A stretch of DNA of 64,000 nt from assembly GCF_031877795.1 (NCBI RefSeq), contig NC_133971.1, positions 84,344,446-84,408,445 of the forward strand, given 5' to 3'. Under the pieces are notes generated by a model. The model did not search any database and had not been told where the DNA came from. It saw only the letters and a list, made by a program, of their open reading frames with translations. Shown here in pieces: positions 1 to 11,400 of this stretch; position 1 is the stretch's first letter; each line of letters starts with the position of its first letter. This stretch comes from Strix aluco (taxonomy: Eukaryota > Chordata > Aves > Strigiformes > Strigidae). The translations under genes were made by a program, and so were the position numbers.

Positions 1-3000
1 AAGGCAGTAAAAAAGTATTGGATCAGAATAATTTTTTGTTGTTGTTCCCATTTGTAGCTGGTGATCCAAATTAAAGCTGGAACAAAGTGGAGTGTCATTA
101 TTACAGACGACACAAGGCTGCGCAGAGCCAAATTGTGACCGTGGTTCTGAGCCTGGCATGATGGTTCACTTTCTGTGTACGGCTCCATTCAACTTCCAAG
201 ATTTCTCTTATTCAGCCCTTTTAGTCTCATATTTACTGCAGTACGCTACAGAGGAGTCATATGTAATGTGTTCCCTCTCTTGGGCTTTGCTTATGCAAAG
301 CAAATCACTGTCACTGTTGCTGCAGTGGAAGCCATACAGATATGCTCTCTCAGAGTAAGACACCGTCCTGGAAAAATTGCTCTGCTTTTGAATCAATTAT
401 TTCCAAATAAAATTGGAACAGTGTGCCCACCTGAGGACTCTAGGTTATTACCGTAATCGTGCTTGTTAATTTTTCCATGTAGTCAAGGAAATCAACAAAA
501 TAGTTCAGTTTAGTCTCCTTGTGAATGGAAATTATAATAGCACAGCCAGTGGTGGCTTGTCCTTGGTCTATTTCATTCCAGCTATATACATGGGAGAGTG
601 TGTGTGCCTGTGTAAAGGGCAGAGATGAGAAGAGAGAGAAGAAATATTAAAGATAAAGGGTCCCTGTTTTGTTCCATAAACACAGGAAAACACAAGTCTT
701 GCTAGTGGAGCTCACAACATACCAGGAGTCATGCTGTGGTTTTTACATCACAGCCTGAATTTTCGAAGCTGCCGGGGGGAAAGCCCTAATTCAGGTTAAT
801 CAGCCCCAGATACTTATTGCCCCACTTTCTGCTGTCAGTGGTGGCACCACTGAGTACACCCCACCTGGACGTGAAGACGCTGTGCTTTTTCATTTGCACA
901 TTCTTCCCCACCTACTGCCAGTCTCTCCCCAAGCCACCAAACTAGACCCAAGCAGCATCAAATCAGCTGCAGAAAAACTTAAGAGTAACATGAACCTCCA
1001 CATCTGGGGGGATTTCAGGGAGACCCGAGGGCAGGTGATAGCTCAGCAGATCTGCCTGGTTCGCTGGATGTTGTCCAGCTGTCCCCGAGAGCAGCAGAAG
1101 ATGGACACTGTCAGGGTGGCGTGGGTCAGGGCAGAAAATCCGGCTTGCCTCAGAAAATGTGACAAAATTACAGATTGCTGAAGCTGGCATTGGGATAAAA
1201 TGTTGTTAGGGTGACTAAAATCTGCTGTGTAGCAACTCTGAAAGTACTCCAGGTTTCTTGAAAATATGCTACTGAAATTTGGTCCTGCTGATACAGCCAC
1301 ATGAAGTTATATGATCTGAGTAGCATTTGAATCCTGAAAGCTGAATATTACTCCATTGGCTTAATCTGATCTTTCTCCTTGCTTTCTGGTTTCTCCCTTT
1401 TCCCTTGGGCTCCAGCCTCTCTTCCAGGTTCCTCTGGGGTCCAGATAACTGCGTACTTTCAGCATCCTTCCCTTATCTAAAGCAAAACAAAATGAGATTT
1501 TGGGCACTCTCTGGGAGGTGAAGTGTGGAAAACACTAGGGGATATACTTAATCTCTACTCAGCTGGTATCCAAGAAAAACACAGAATGCTGCTGATGCTA
1601 TCAACTTCTGACCACATTGCAAAATACAAGTATTGCAAATCCTGTATATCAATGCTGGGAGATCCATACTCATGAAACCACATTTAATTAGGATTTTGAT
1701 GTTCACATTGCAGAAGAGGAGCATAACCTTCAGAAAGAGCAGTAGAAAAATAGTATTTCTCAGATGTGTAAGAGGAGAATGTAAAATATTGCTGGCAGCC
1801 TCCAGAATTACTGATTCCAGTTGTAGATAAAAAGTTGCCCTTTCCATAGAGATCTGCAGACTAAACCCAACACATATAGTACAGTATCTTTTCCACCTTT
1901 GGGCCTGAAATCAGAAGATATAAGCAGCGATTGATTTACATTACAAAATTGAATGCCAACAGCTGCCTATGAAAGTACTTAGCAAAAGACATTGTTTACG
2001 AGCATCAGCTTTGCTTCCGTGGTATAATCCTGCCAGAAGCCAAACACTCTGCAGCAGGAGCACCAAACGTTATCTTACAATTGATGCAGAAAATGGGGGA
2101 AATGCATATGACTGACTTTAGAGAGATTTAAGTGATACTGTTATGTGGGGGGATAAGAAAGATAAAGCAAAATCCCTTTCCATGCCACTTCTACATTGGT
2201 GTAACCCCTGAAATGAATAGAATTGCTCTGATTTGAATGAGAAGTGGTACAGGCATAATCTCCTTCCTGGTTTTATCAATGAACCATATAAATAGGCTCA
2301 ACTTGTGGACCTTTAAAAACGAAGATAACGGATAATTGGAAGTTAGTGCGTGTATATTTTGGTGATTCTGATCCATACACTGCTGCTGCTGAAGTTAATC
2401 ATCACATTTACATGGCTATTGGCTATTATTTCCTGCCAGAATTGGTCACAGGGGACAGCCGTGCTCTGAAATAAGGGCTCAGCACTCTGGGCTGCTATCC
2501 TGAGGTGCTGTGGGACCTCTGGGGATTTTTCATGTCCTACCAGGAGATAATCACATTTTTGAACTTGGGAGTCAAAGGGAATAATTCTCAGAATTTCTCC
2601 TGCTTTGCCCCATCATCCATCTTGCTGTTGTGAGCCAGCACCATTTCCAGTGAGCTACCTGGCAGCACAGAGGAATCATTTGCAAGCATGGCTGTTCTTA
2701 TGTGGATAAATAATGAACAAAGAATTGTTCAAAGGCAGGACCCTAGAAACAGGTTGGAAAAATCATGGACAGAGACTGAATTAGTCTGGTATTGCAGTGC
2801 TTTTGGAGGGGCCTTGATCCCCTGTGACTTGGCATTGCGGGGGCACAGGATAGCATTAGCCACATGGTGTCTTGAGTGGTGACAAAACTTCATACACCCC
2901 CAAATTTGTTTCCGTTGAAATTTCATTGAAATTTCATTGAATCATGTTCTGGATTAACCCTGGCCCTGCAGGGAATCACCTAACAGTCTCACACTTCAGC

Positions 3001-3935
3001 ATGAAGGCAAGGGGAAAACCATGGCGGGTCATGGTCCTCCCAGGCGCTGCTTGGTTAACTGCGACCTGGCGGAGTGTCAGCGTGTTTGTTGACAGCACTG
3101 GTGGAAAATGTGCTCCTCGCTGGGAGCTGCTCTCCCACCAGTCCCAGCAGTTATTACTTGCTCCCTGTGCCTGGGGTTTCCTCACTGAAATAAGGTTACC
3201 AGCAGGAATTACACACCTATTTTTTTTGTGCCTTATCCCAGAATTCAGCCACACGGAAGGGGTTGTTTTTGGTTTTTTTAAGTTATTGCATGCTATGGCC
3301 TGACCAACACCACTGAAAACCTCCCTGCTCTGCACTAAGCGTGGTCAAGGGTGCGCTCTGAGATGCTGTTTTATTTGCATGGAAGTATTCTGCGTTTGCA
3401 GAACAATTCAGCTCAACTAACAGCATCCTTCACATGTTGATGAGTCCTAAGGCACTGCCTGGTACCTCATGCAGAGCCTGTCACTGCAACAAGTGCCTCT
3501 GGACAATCCTCTGCTTTAAACGCTGGGCTTGATTTAGTTATCAGCCCAGACATTGCCATCATGAGCAATCATCTTCAAAGGAGTGATAGGCAGAGCATCT
3601 GGGCCAAATTGTAACGTGATTACCTGACAAAGTCTTTAATAAAGACAATACTTTAGAGACACTTTGGTGGATCTGAATTCTTTTTTTTTTTAGATTTAAT
3701 TTTAGAACAGCAGTACTGGAAACACACTCCCTGAGCCTTGTACAGGCGCATGAGTCAGGAAGGGACTCTGGCTTGAAAGAAAACAGAGCCGCTGACCATT
3801 TCCTTTTGCAGTGCCTAGGAAAAGTGAACCTCAAAAAGCAACCAAACATTTTAGAGTGTACTTTCATTTTAATAATATTAAGTTTCTGGTGAAAAAGGAA
3901 CTTCTTAAAGTTAAAAAAGGATTCTTTTAGCTCTT
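1..3935. other. Non-coding flank upstream of the CpG island; no gene recognised
   Basis: I see no open frame with recognisable protein similarity on either strand; the open stretches are all under about 120 codons. The sequence is moderately AT-rich and CpG-poor. The only local structure I noticed is a short tandem palindrome at 2915-2936. No retroelement end, tRNA or CpG cluster is visible. It is either intergenic DNA upstream of the promoter at about 4.1-4.5 kb or part of an unseen neighbouring gene. Confidence 0.5.
2915..2936. repeat. Two tandem copies of an 11-bp palindromic unit
   Basis: The unit TTGAAATTTCA occurs twice back to back, and its inner 10-mer TGAAATTTCA is a perfect palindrome. 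A partial third unit (TTGAATCA) follows. Function is unknown and chance is a reasonable explanation. Confidence 0.7.
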
Positions 3936-3976
3936 AAAAAAAAGAAAAAAAAAAAAAAAAAGAAAGAAAAAGAAAG
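3936..3976 (+). repeat. A-rich low-complexity tract next to the CpG island
   Basis: This is about 41 bp of almost pure A with a few G interruptions (A8-G-A17-G and then GAAA-type units). It lies about 150 bp upstream of the CpG island. Such poly(dA) stretches resist nucleosome formation and are often found at the edges of vertebrate promoters. An alternative is an old poly(A) tail of a retrocopy, but I see no recognisable retrocopy body upstream. Confidence 0.85.
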
Positions 3977-4340
3977 GGTAATTCACCGTTCATTTAAATC
4001 CTCTTTGGAACTAACACCGCCTGCTGAGCGAGAACAGAAGATAAAAGCGATACAAGGAAAATATTAAAAGGACTTAAAAAAATCCTGGCGTGCCCGAAAA
4101 ATATTAACCTGCACAGAACAACGCCTGCTCCTCGGGGGTCGGAGATCTCCAGTAACTCTTGGAGCGCCAGCCGGTCCCCGCAGCGCGGTTACCGACCCCC
4201 CGGTCTCCACCGGCTCCCCATCAGCCCGCGGCGCCATCGAGCGCTCCCAGTGCCGCCTGGTGGGTCCCGCAGGGTCCCGGGGCGGGCTGGGGGGTTGAGG
4301 GGGGGGAACCCCGCCCGGGCGCCGCCCCGTGAAGGGCTTC

Positions 4341-4400
4341 CGCGCCGCCCGCCCCGTCGGGCCGCCCCTCGCGGGATCCCCGCGCCGCCCGCCCCGTCGG
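4341..4400 (+). repeat. Direct repeat of 20 bp inside the CpG island
   Basis: The 20-mer at 4341-4360 recurs identically at 4381-4400, a 40-bp period, and both copies are followed by similar GGCCGCCCC sequence. It is a short local tandem duplication in the promoter or first exon. It contains CCGCCC and GCCCCG elements compatible with Sp1-family sites. Confidence 0.85.
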
Positions 4401-4420
4401 GGCCGCCCCCGCCGCTCCCC

Positions 4421-4452
4421 GGGCCGGGTCGGGCCGGGCCGGGCCGGGCGGG
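4421..4452 (+). repeat. (GGGCC)n pentanucleotide tract
   Basis: About six GGGCC-type units, one altered to GGGTC, end in GGGCGGG. There are more than four runs of three G on the plus strand with short loops, so the tract could form a G-quadruplex, and the complementary strand is equally C-rich. It is placed between the presumed GC-box cluster and the splice donor, so it would lie in the promoter or the 5' untranslated region. Confidence 0.85.
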
Positions 4453-4540
4453 CAGCGCGGCGGCGCGGCAGGAGGCGAGGGAGCCCCTGCCCCGGGGACG
4501 CCGGGCAGGTGTCGGGGCGCCGGGTCCCCCCGTCCCCGCC

Positions 4541-4549
4541 GAGGTGAGT
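4541..4549 (+). other. Candidate splice donor ending a non-coding first exon
   Basis: The sequence GAG|GTGAGT places the exon end at 4543 and matches the vertebrate 5' splice-site consensus closely. It sits in the middle of the CpG island, where first exons normally end. The upstream limit of the exon (transcription start) cannot be fixed from sequence. An ATG lies upstream (4329), but its frame gives low-complexity GC-derived sequence, so I favour an untranslated exon. No matching acceptor exon is recognisable downstream in this window. Confidence 0.5.
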
Positions 4550-4794
4550 GGGGGAGCGGGGCGGCGGCGCGGGGCTGCGGGACGGCGGGGGGCGGGGGGC
4601 GGCCGGTGCCTCCCCCGCTGGCGGCTTCGCTCCCGCGGGGATGGGGCTGGACTGGGCTCTGCGGCCCCCCCCGCGCTGCCGCAGAGGGCCGGGGGCGGGG
4701 GGGGGCTCCAGTCCCCGGCGGTCCGTGCGAGTCGTGTCCCCCCCCGCCACCGGCAGCGGGGGTGCTACATTCACCGGCGGTCGGTGAGGTACAG

Positions 4795-5235
4795 CCCCCA
4801 CCCCCGGTGCCATCGAGGCTCCATCACCCGGGGGTCAGTGGGTGCCGCCCCCCATTACCTTGAGGGCTCCATCGCCTGGGGTCGGCAGGGTTCATCTGCG
4901 CCCCCCCCCCCGCCCCCCCCTCCGGGGCTGGGGCGCATCATCTCCCCCTTGGGGGTTAGTGGGGGTGCACCCGCCCTCCGGGTATCAGTGGGATGCCTCC
5001 CCCGTGACCCTTGGGGCTCCATCCCCAGAGGGCCGGAGGGGGCATTGCCCCTGGAGGGGGTCAGTGGGGGTGCATACCCCAGGGGGCTGGTGGGGTGCAT
5101 CCCCCAGGGACCAGCTGGACTCCATGCCCATGCCCAGTAGGTCAATGGGGGAGGTGTCAGTAGGGTCCATCCCCTAGTGTTGGTGGGGTTTCAGTACCCT
5201 GGGGGGTCAGTGGGGCGCATCCCCTGGTCTGGGGA
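4795..5235 (+). repeat. Degenerate GC-rich minisatellite in the presumed first intron
   Basis: A core resembling GGGGTCAGTGGGGTGCATCC recurs around 4835, 4882, 4928, 4955, 4984, 5061, 5088, 5141, 5180 and 5207. Several intervals are 27-29 bp, and a companion GGGGCTCCATCCCC element alternates with it. The copies are imperfect, so the array is old or variable. The repeat explains the long open frames that run through it on both strands. A C-rich stretch (about 4901-4922) interrupts it. Confidence 0.75.
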
Positions 5236-8200
5236 TGCTTGCAGGGTCTCTGCCCTCATCTTGCTCTGCTGACCCCGGTTCTGACCCCGCATCGCCTGCT
5301 GTGACACTTTGTGCTATGTCCCTGTGTTGTGGATTAGGTCATGTCGTGACAGTGCAGCAGGGCCCGGGGATATGAGGAAAAGGGGTGGCAGTCACAGAAA
5401 AACAGCAACCACCCTCCTTCCCTGTACACAACAGTTTAATAAAATCAGACAGCATGAAACATCTGGCTGATTCCCCCCCACCCCCAGTCATCAGAAGGCA
5501 GTTCTCTGTGTCATTAAATACTCTTGTCCACACAAAGCGGGCTGTGATATATGCAGTGTTGTAAACTCGGGAGCGGCTGTGGATGAGATGATACATAAGA
5601 GGAAAACATTAAGAGCTGACCTCAAACTCCGAAGTTAACTGTGCTGCCTCTCCTTCGGGTGGCCTGGGGTACTCTCTTAAACCTATCTCAGTTTGTAACT
5701 ATCTGACCATTACACTTGGCTGCAGAAAGCTCTGATGCCCCTTTGAAGGTGCCATAAAGCTGTATTTGGACTTAATATAGCCCATCCCGTTAACCTCAGT
5801 GCTTTCCCTCGGTAGCCTTTTAATGAATGGCCACGCTCATGAATTTCTCTCAACTGGCTGTCAGATCTTCTCTGCTTCTGTCTGGAGAGAGTGTGGTGGG
5901 GCCGTGTGGGAGGAGGCCTTCAGTCCCTCGTCCCTGGGGGCTGTGGGAGTTGGTGGGGGATTGACATGAGGGGTTGGTGTGCTCTTGGCCAACGCAGCGG
6001 CAGTGGGTTCAAGCACTGTTCCCAGCATCCCAGCATTAGCCTCTCCATTTTAGTGGAGCCCTCAGGGCTTTGACTTTGTTTTGCTGCTGGCAAAGGGGCA
6101 GCAGGAACGGCTGTGGGCAGATCTTGTCAGGGCACTCAACTGCTTTGGTCCAAGTGATGCCTGTACACCCTCTGCAACCCTCAGTTTCATGTCCAGGATG
6201 TTCTTCCTTGCAAATAATGTGCTAATGCCTCGAGATGACTCACAAACCTTGCCATTTGTAGAGTGGCTTCTCTCTCTCTTGCATGGGTCTTGCACTGGAC
6301 AAATTAATCTTCTGGGTAGCCAAAGCTCACAGTGCGTGGAATAATAGCCTGCAAAATTATCAAGGTAATAATTTTCTGAAAAACAAAATGCCTGAATGCA
6401 AATAGAATGTAAAATGTGTCTTTGAAGTCTTTTTTCTTTCAAATTATTCAGTGCTTAGCCTGGAGGAAACCTATTTTTTCATATTTATAAAACTTATGAA
6501 CATTTTACAGAAGTGGGTTGTGATTTTTTTTTTCTTCTTATTTAAAAGAAGAGCAAAAAGTCTTTCAATTTTAATGACATGAGGTCTTTTTTGTGTTCCC
6601 TCTACAACATTGACAGGGGATTGGTAGTCTAAAAAACTTGACATGTGTAGATGTTTAGTCTGTTTTACCAGCTCCTGAGCTGGCAAAGGCAGCCGCCAGC
6701 AGTTCTGCCAGGAGCACAGCACGGCTGAGTCCAGCCAGGGATGCTCAAGATTCGCAGAGCAGAAATCAAGACTCCAGTTCTCTGAGATGAAGTAGAGAGA
6801 GAAGGTCAGAGTCCAAGTGACGTTGTAAAGGCTTTCCTAGGAATGCAAAGAGCTGCGACTGTCTCGTGTGGCAGGACTCATTCGGCAGTGCTGGTGACAT
6901 CATACCTCTATGTTGTAAGGGCCAAATTTAAAAGGTGTTGCATGTCTTCATGATATTGCAGCGGGTGTCTTGCTAGCTTTACAGTAGCTTTATGGAATAA
7001 AGAAACAGTTCTGGGCAGGAGTCTGGCTGGGTACAAGAGTGCACAGTGTGCTGGGAGTTAGGAAGAGGCTTTAATGTAAGGTCCAGCTGCCCTAGCTCAT
7101 TTGCACAGGCATAGTGAAATGTTTTGTTCAATTTAAGTAAAACTCTCCTCCACTTCCTGCTTTTAAAATCCAAGTTGTGACATCTGTGAAAAAATAACTT
7201 GTTTTTTGTTATTGTTTTAACAGTAGTTCTTGTACACAGCACACTTTGTCTCTTGAAAGGTCAGTTGAGTTGCCCTAAATGAAAAGCTGTGAATTTTACT
7301 TGAGTGATATATGAAAAGGTCTTATAGTGCAGGTACATTTCTAAATTGTTTCTGAATGTTATTACTGAAAGTACCTTTCTTTGCTATATTTGTACACATT
7401 TCTATACGAACTAATATTTCTGAATGCTTTTACTGTCTTCAGTATAGTGCTTGATATTTTGCTGGGTTTCCTGCAGGTGTTAATAGGTGCTCTACACAGC
7501 ATCCTTACCTTAAATGGGTTCAAACCACTAATAAACTCCATTAGACAAGGGCAGAATTTACAAAAAAAAAAAAAAAAAAAAGTGTTAACTGGGCAACGTT
7601 AAGTCAGGAAATGCAGAGGCTGAGGCTCCAACAGCAATATTAACTTGGCTGCAATACACATCCTGTAAGCTCTTTTATGACATACATCTCATAATGTAAA
7701 CAGGAATAAGCACATAGATTAATGTATGCAGAGAACGAGTAGAAAAGAGTATTTTTCTGAATTTGACCCCCTTGTCCATGAAACAGATGGCTCTTGTGTA
7801 GAGCTGGGAAAAGCCTGGTACTGCCTTACACAGCGCTGGGCAGCGTGTCCAGCACCAACTCAGACGTACCCAGTTGCTGATGGAGTAAAAATAACAGCAG
7901 CAAATGAGTAATTTGGGTGTTGTTTCTGTCAAACCAATACCATTATAATGAACTGCATTTTGCTCCTCAAGGTCTGTGAATTGTACTATGTATGATCCTT
8001 AAGTGTTCCCTCTTTCATTATTCCCAACTGGCGTGTCTGGCCCTGCTGAGGCTGCTGGGGTTGTAATGAAGTGCAGTGGCTTTGTTTGGTGAGTCTCAGC
8101 TTTCTACTTGTATTACCCATGTGTTGCAGTAACAGCTCTCCTGGCTAATTTTAACTAGATCATGTACAACAGTGATTACATGAGCACTGTATTTTAATAC

Positions 8201-8289
8201 AGATCTGAAATGGACCGAGCAGTATTGCTCTTTGTATTATGTTGTCTTAATTAAAAACTGTGTTATTAATATATTTCACTAAATTGATA
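5236..8289. other. Non-coding DNA, presumed intron; no gene recognised
   Basis: Composition returns to the CpG-poor background. Open frames are short (none above about 126 codons) and lack recognisable motifs. A 20-base A homopolymer lies at 7562-7581. I see no exon, RNA gene or mobile element end. Confidence 0.45.
7562..7581 (+). repeat. A20 homopolymer
   Basis: There are twenty consecutive A. No retrocopy body is recognisable upstream and no target-site duplication is evident, so it is treated as simple sequence. Confidence 0.9.
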
Positions 8290-8400
8290 CATTTAGCCTG
8301 AAGGTCACATAGTCTAATCTGGCCTTCACCATGTCACAAGACATTACATCTTCTGCAGTTACCACTATTTGCATGCGATGTGGTGTCATCTAGGGCAGAG
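8290..8400 (-). mobile_element. Probable ancient CR1-family 3' fragment
   Basis: On the plus strand the phrase CTGAAGGTCACATAGTCTAA matches the pattern 'GGAAGGTCATCTAGTCTGACC' that I recall as typical of the reverse complement of 3' ends of old amniote CR1 copies. Similarity fades after about 8340, so the right edge is approximate. If correct, this is a short 5'-truncated copy on the minus strand. It carries no coding capacity. Confidence 0.4.
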
Positions 8401-11400
8401 TCTTGTGGTCCTTCAGCAGCAGCTTCCGGCAATGACAAAGGTGGTTCGGGTGAATAAAATTAATTTATGGTTAGTCTCCAAGAGAAAATAATTATCCTTT
8501 TCTGTTTAAAAAGGACTCCTAATCTAGTATCAACACACTGATATTGCTGCCTTGCTTTGACATTGTAAAGCTTTGCAAGGGAGATGGGAGCAGCTCTAAT
8601 TCTGCAATCTAATACTTCTCCTGTTATACCTGCTTAATTGCAACGGCTCCTCTTTGGTGCAGCCTCACAAAGATTCTGCTAGAGCATTGTGGTAAGCCAC
8701 GCCAATTGTGCTTTAATTTCATTACTGTTTGATTTGGCCAGCATTTTATTAACTGTCTTTGCAGTGTTAGACAGTTTGCAAAGGAGATTAGTACCTGGGT
8801 GGGTTACAGCATTTACTGTGTGTGCTTAATCTAAATTCCTCTTGAAATGGAATTGTATTAAATTAATTTGGCAAAACTTTGAAATTACAGTAAGGCTGCT
8901 TTTGAGAATTGATTTATTTTTTTCCCAAGTAACTATGCTTATTAAAATTATCACGATTCACACAGTGAGAATGGTTCAAATCAAACAGAGCGTCTGGATC
9001 CCACCGGGTTTTGGCCATTTTTGCTTCATGAAAAGTGAAGGTAGGCACCGCTTTGGGGTCCCACTATGGTGAACGGCCGGCTGTCCTCAGTCAGCTCTCA
9101 GAAATGGAGCGGTACCTGTCAGGATTTGTGCTGGGGGAGTTACCAGAAAGAACAGCATTGAAAAATGAGAAAAATGTAGAAAATGGTCTCTAACTACATT
9201 AAAGACTTGTGAAAGTTCAACCATTCTGAAAAAAAACCCAGTAATTTTAGAGTGGAGCAATCCTCCCTGACTCAGACTGGGAAAAAGACCTATTCAATGT
9301 TACATGTTAATCGTATACAACACAAAGACTTTTGCCATGCTGTTTAAAATCCAGCCTTCTTTCAGCCTGTGTTCTGCTGGGATGTTTTCATCCAAAATGC
9401 ACTGCTGAGGCTGACGGGAGCAGTCTGAAAAAGCGACTCTAACCTTCCTTCCTGACACTTCAATAGTGACATCCACTGTGGGAAACTAGGGCATAAATGC
9501 ATTAACACTTGTCACTGGGAAGAAAATCCTCTCCATGATGGGGACCAGAAGAGAGTGATTTTTAGATTCATGATACAAATTGGTTCATTATTTATTTCAA
9601 TCAAAGTCTGTATGTGCTGTTACAATGAAAAATTAAAGCCTACTTTGCAGAATACGTGTGAGCTGACACTGCGCCAACCCCAAAGCCTTCCTGACCTACA
9701 AAATGAAGGAGAACTTTGGTGCTTGCTTCACTCTTCACAAAGTCTCAGACAAACAGGCTTTGCCCAGAAGTTTGACAGAGGCAGGACCTATTAAAACAGA
9801 TGCCAAACCCACTATGTTCACTGTTGCCTTCCAGGGAAAACATCCTGCTGTTGCCTCCTGGGTGTTAGACATCTGCACAAGAGCAGCCCAGCTGCCTGGT
9901 CTTCTGTAAATACTTTGGACTTCACTGGAAATCGTCTTACCAGTGCCACCATCCCACTGCAAGATGTCCATAAGCTCAGCAATGCTCTTGTTTTCCTAGA
10001 TGGGTAAAAGGCAGCCAGTTCCCTGCTGGTGCAAGTTTTTTCCACGCCTCCAGCTGTGTGCAAATATAACAGTTGTATAAATCAGTAATTGTGATCTGGC
10101 CTGAGGAAGGGGTTAACACACTGCTGCTTCTCTCTCTGCTTCCAGAGCAAAAGCGATTGTCCAGCAGTGTGGGGAAAGTCACTGAGCTGTGTGTTCTACT
10201 GGTTATGCTGGTCTTGGGATGACCAAGATCTGTTGGGATATTTATGTATTTCTCAATAAAATCAGAAATCAAAGAGCCTTCGAAATGATGTGGGTTTTGA
10301 GTGAGCCTCTGTCCAAAGTCTGTACCAAAACACAAACCCCAAAGGCTTTGCTTACTTAATGCAACCTGAACACTCTGATGTGAACAGTGCAGCCCCAGCA
10401 GCTCCATGGTGTCCCCTGCACTGGTGGAGGAGGCTGGAAGGGACCTGTGGCAGCCCCCTCTGCTCATTGTAGTGCCCAGCTGTCAGCCCATCAGCTTTAA
10501 TCAGGGCTGGCAGGAGCTCTGATGGCAACTGACCTTATATTAAAGACTAAAGTCCCTGTCTCATCTGAACTCAGTTCCCATCATGAAGAATGTCAGATGA
10601 CAAGTGGGACAGGCATTAAACATTAACAAGCTGTTCGTCTTTAAAATATTAATCTTGGTCTTACGCTCTTACCTGTTTTCCCAGTGTGCCTGGGTTTGAA
10701 GGAATTGAGACTTTCATGAGTGATGACTGCCTATTTTGTGGTCATCTGTATCCCAGATCGCAGTGCCAGTTTCCAGCTTTTGAGCCCTCCTTGCAGGTAT
10801 TTCTGCTACAAACATGCTTGCCCTGTTTATGTGGGAATACAAACATTTGGGTGGGCTGACTTCAGGACGGTTTTCAGTTTGCCTTCCAGGTTCCCAGCAG
10901 CATAGAGTATATTCCCCTTCCCTTAATAGTCTTCCTCACCCTTTACTCTTCTAGTCTTTGCAGCAGAAAAGCAAAGCATCTCATCTGTATGACTAGGCTA
11001 CCTTCCTCCATGTGGGCTGTATTTGGATCCTCCACTTTTTGGGGTGAGGAGCTGAGCAGAGAAATGTCTTCATTGGTTTGATGGGGCTTGGGCTGTGAGA
11101 TGAGATGTGGCGTGTCCTATTCCAGCAACAATCTATCTCCCCTCTTGTGTGGAGTAACAGACATCCTCCTCTTTCTCTTCTGAATAAAGCTACAAGCATC
11201 TCTATATGGGAAATCTGTCCCATAGCTCAGCTGGAAATAAATAAATGCAATAAACAAATGGGTGGCACTGCTCCAAAATGCACACGGCTGGTGTGCTGTC
11301 ACTGCTGTTAGGTGTGGGGCTGTGGGGAGCTGGGTGTGATGGACTTGTCTTGGCCCGCAACCTTGTCTTTCAGTCCACGTCCACATGCTCATCAAAGAAT

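Larger units (their letters stand above)
4125..4795. promoter_or_regulatory. CpG island, probable promoter and first exon of an unidentified gene
   Basis: The sequence changes abruptly from AT-rich DNA to very GC-rich DNA packed with CpG, while the rest of the window is CpG-poor. GC boxes (GGGGCGGG-type and the complementary CCCGCCC-type) occur around 4275-4315 and a (GGGCC)n tract at about 4421-4452. I see no TATA box, so this would be a dispersed, TATA-less promoter active in many tissues. A consensus splice donor on the plus strand at 4544 supports rightward transcription; a weaker minus-strand donor-like match (AAG|GTAATG, near 4858) means divergent transcription cannot be excluded. The long open frames here on both strands follow from the scarcity of stop codons in GC-rich DNA and look like low-complexity Pro/Gly/Arg/Ala sequence, so I do not call them as proteins. 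The gene cannot be named from this window. Confidence 0.85.

Noticed and set aside
4064..4813. Minus-strand open frame of 249 codons across the CpG island
   Set aside because: Pro/Arg/Gly/Ala-rich low-complexity product in GC-rich DNA where stop codons are scarce; no domain recognisable.
4250..5140. Plus-strand open frame of 296 codons
   Set aside because: It runs through the CpG island, ignores a consensus splice donor at 4544 and continues through the minisatellite; composition is an artefact of GC content and repetition.
9976..10467. Minus-strand frame of 163 codons
   Set aside because: No recognisable motif, Ser/Thr/Cys-rich as in translated non-coding DNA; length is compatible with chance in 64 kb.
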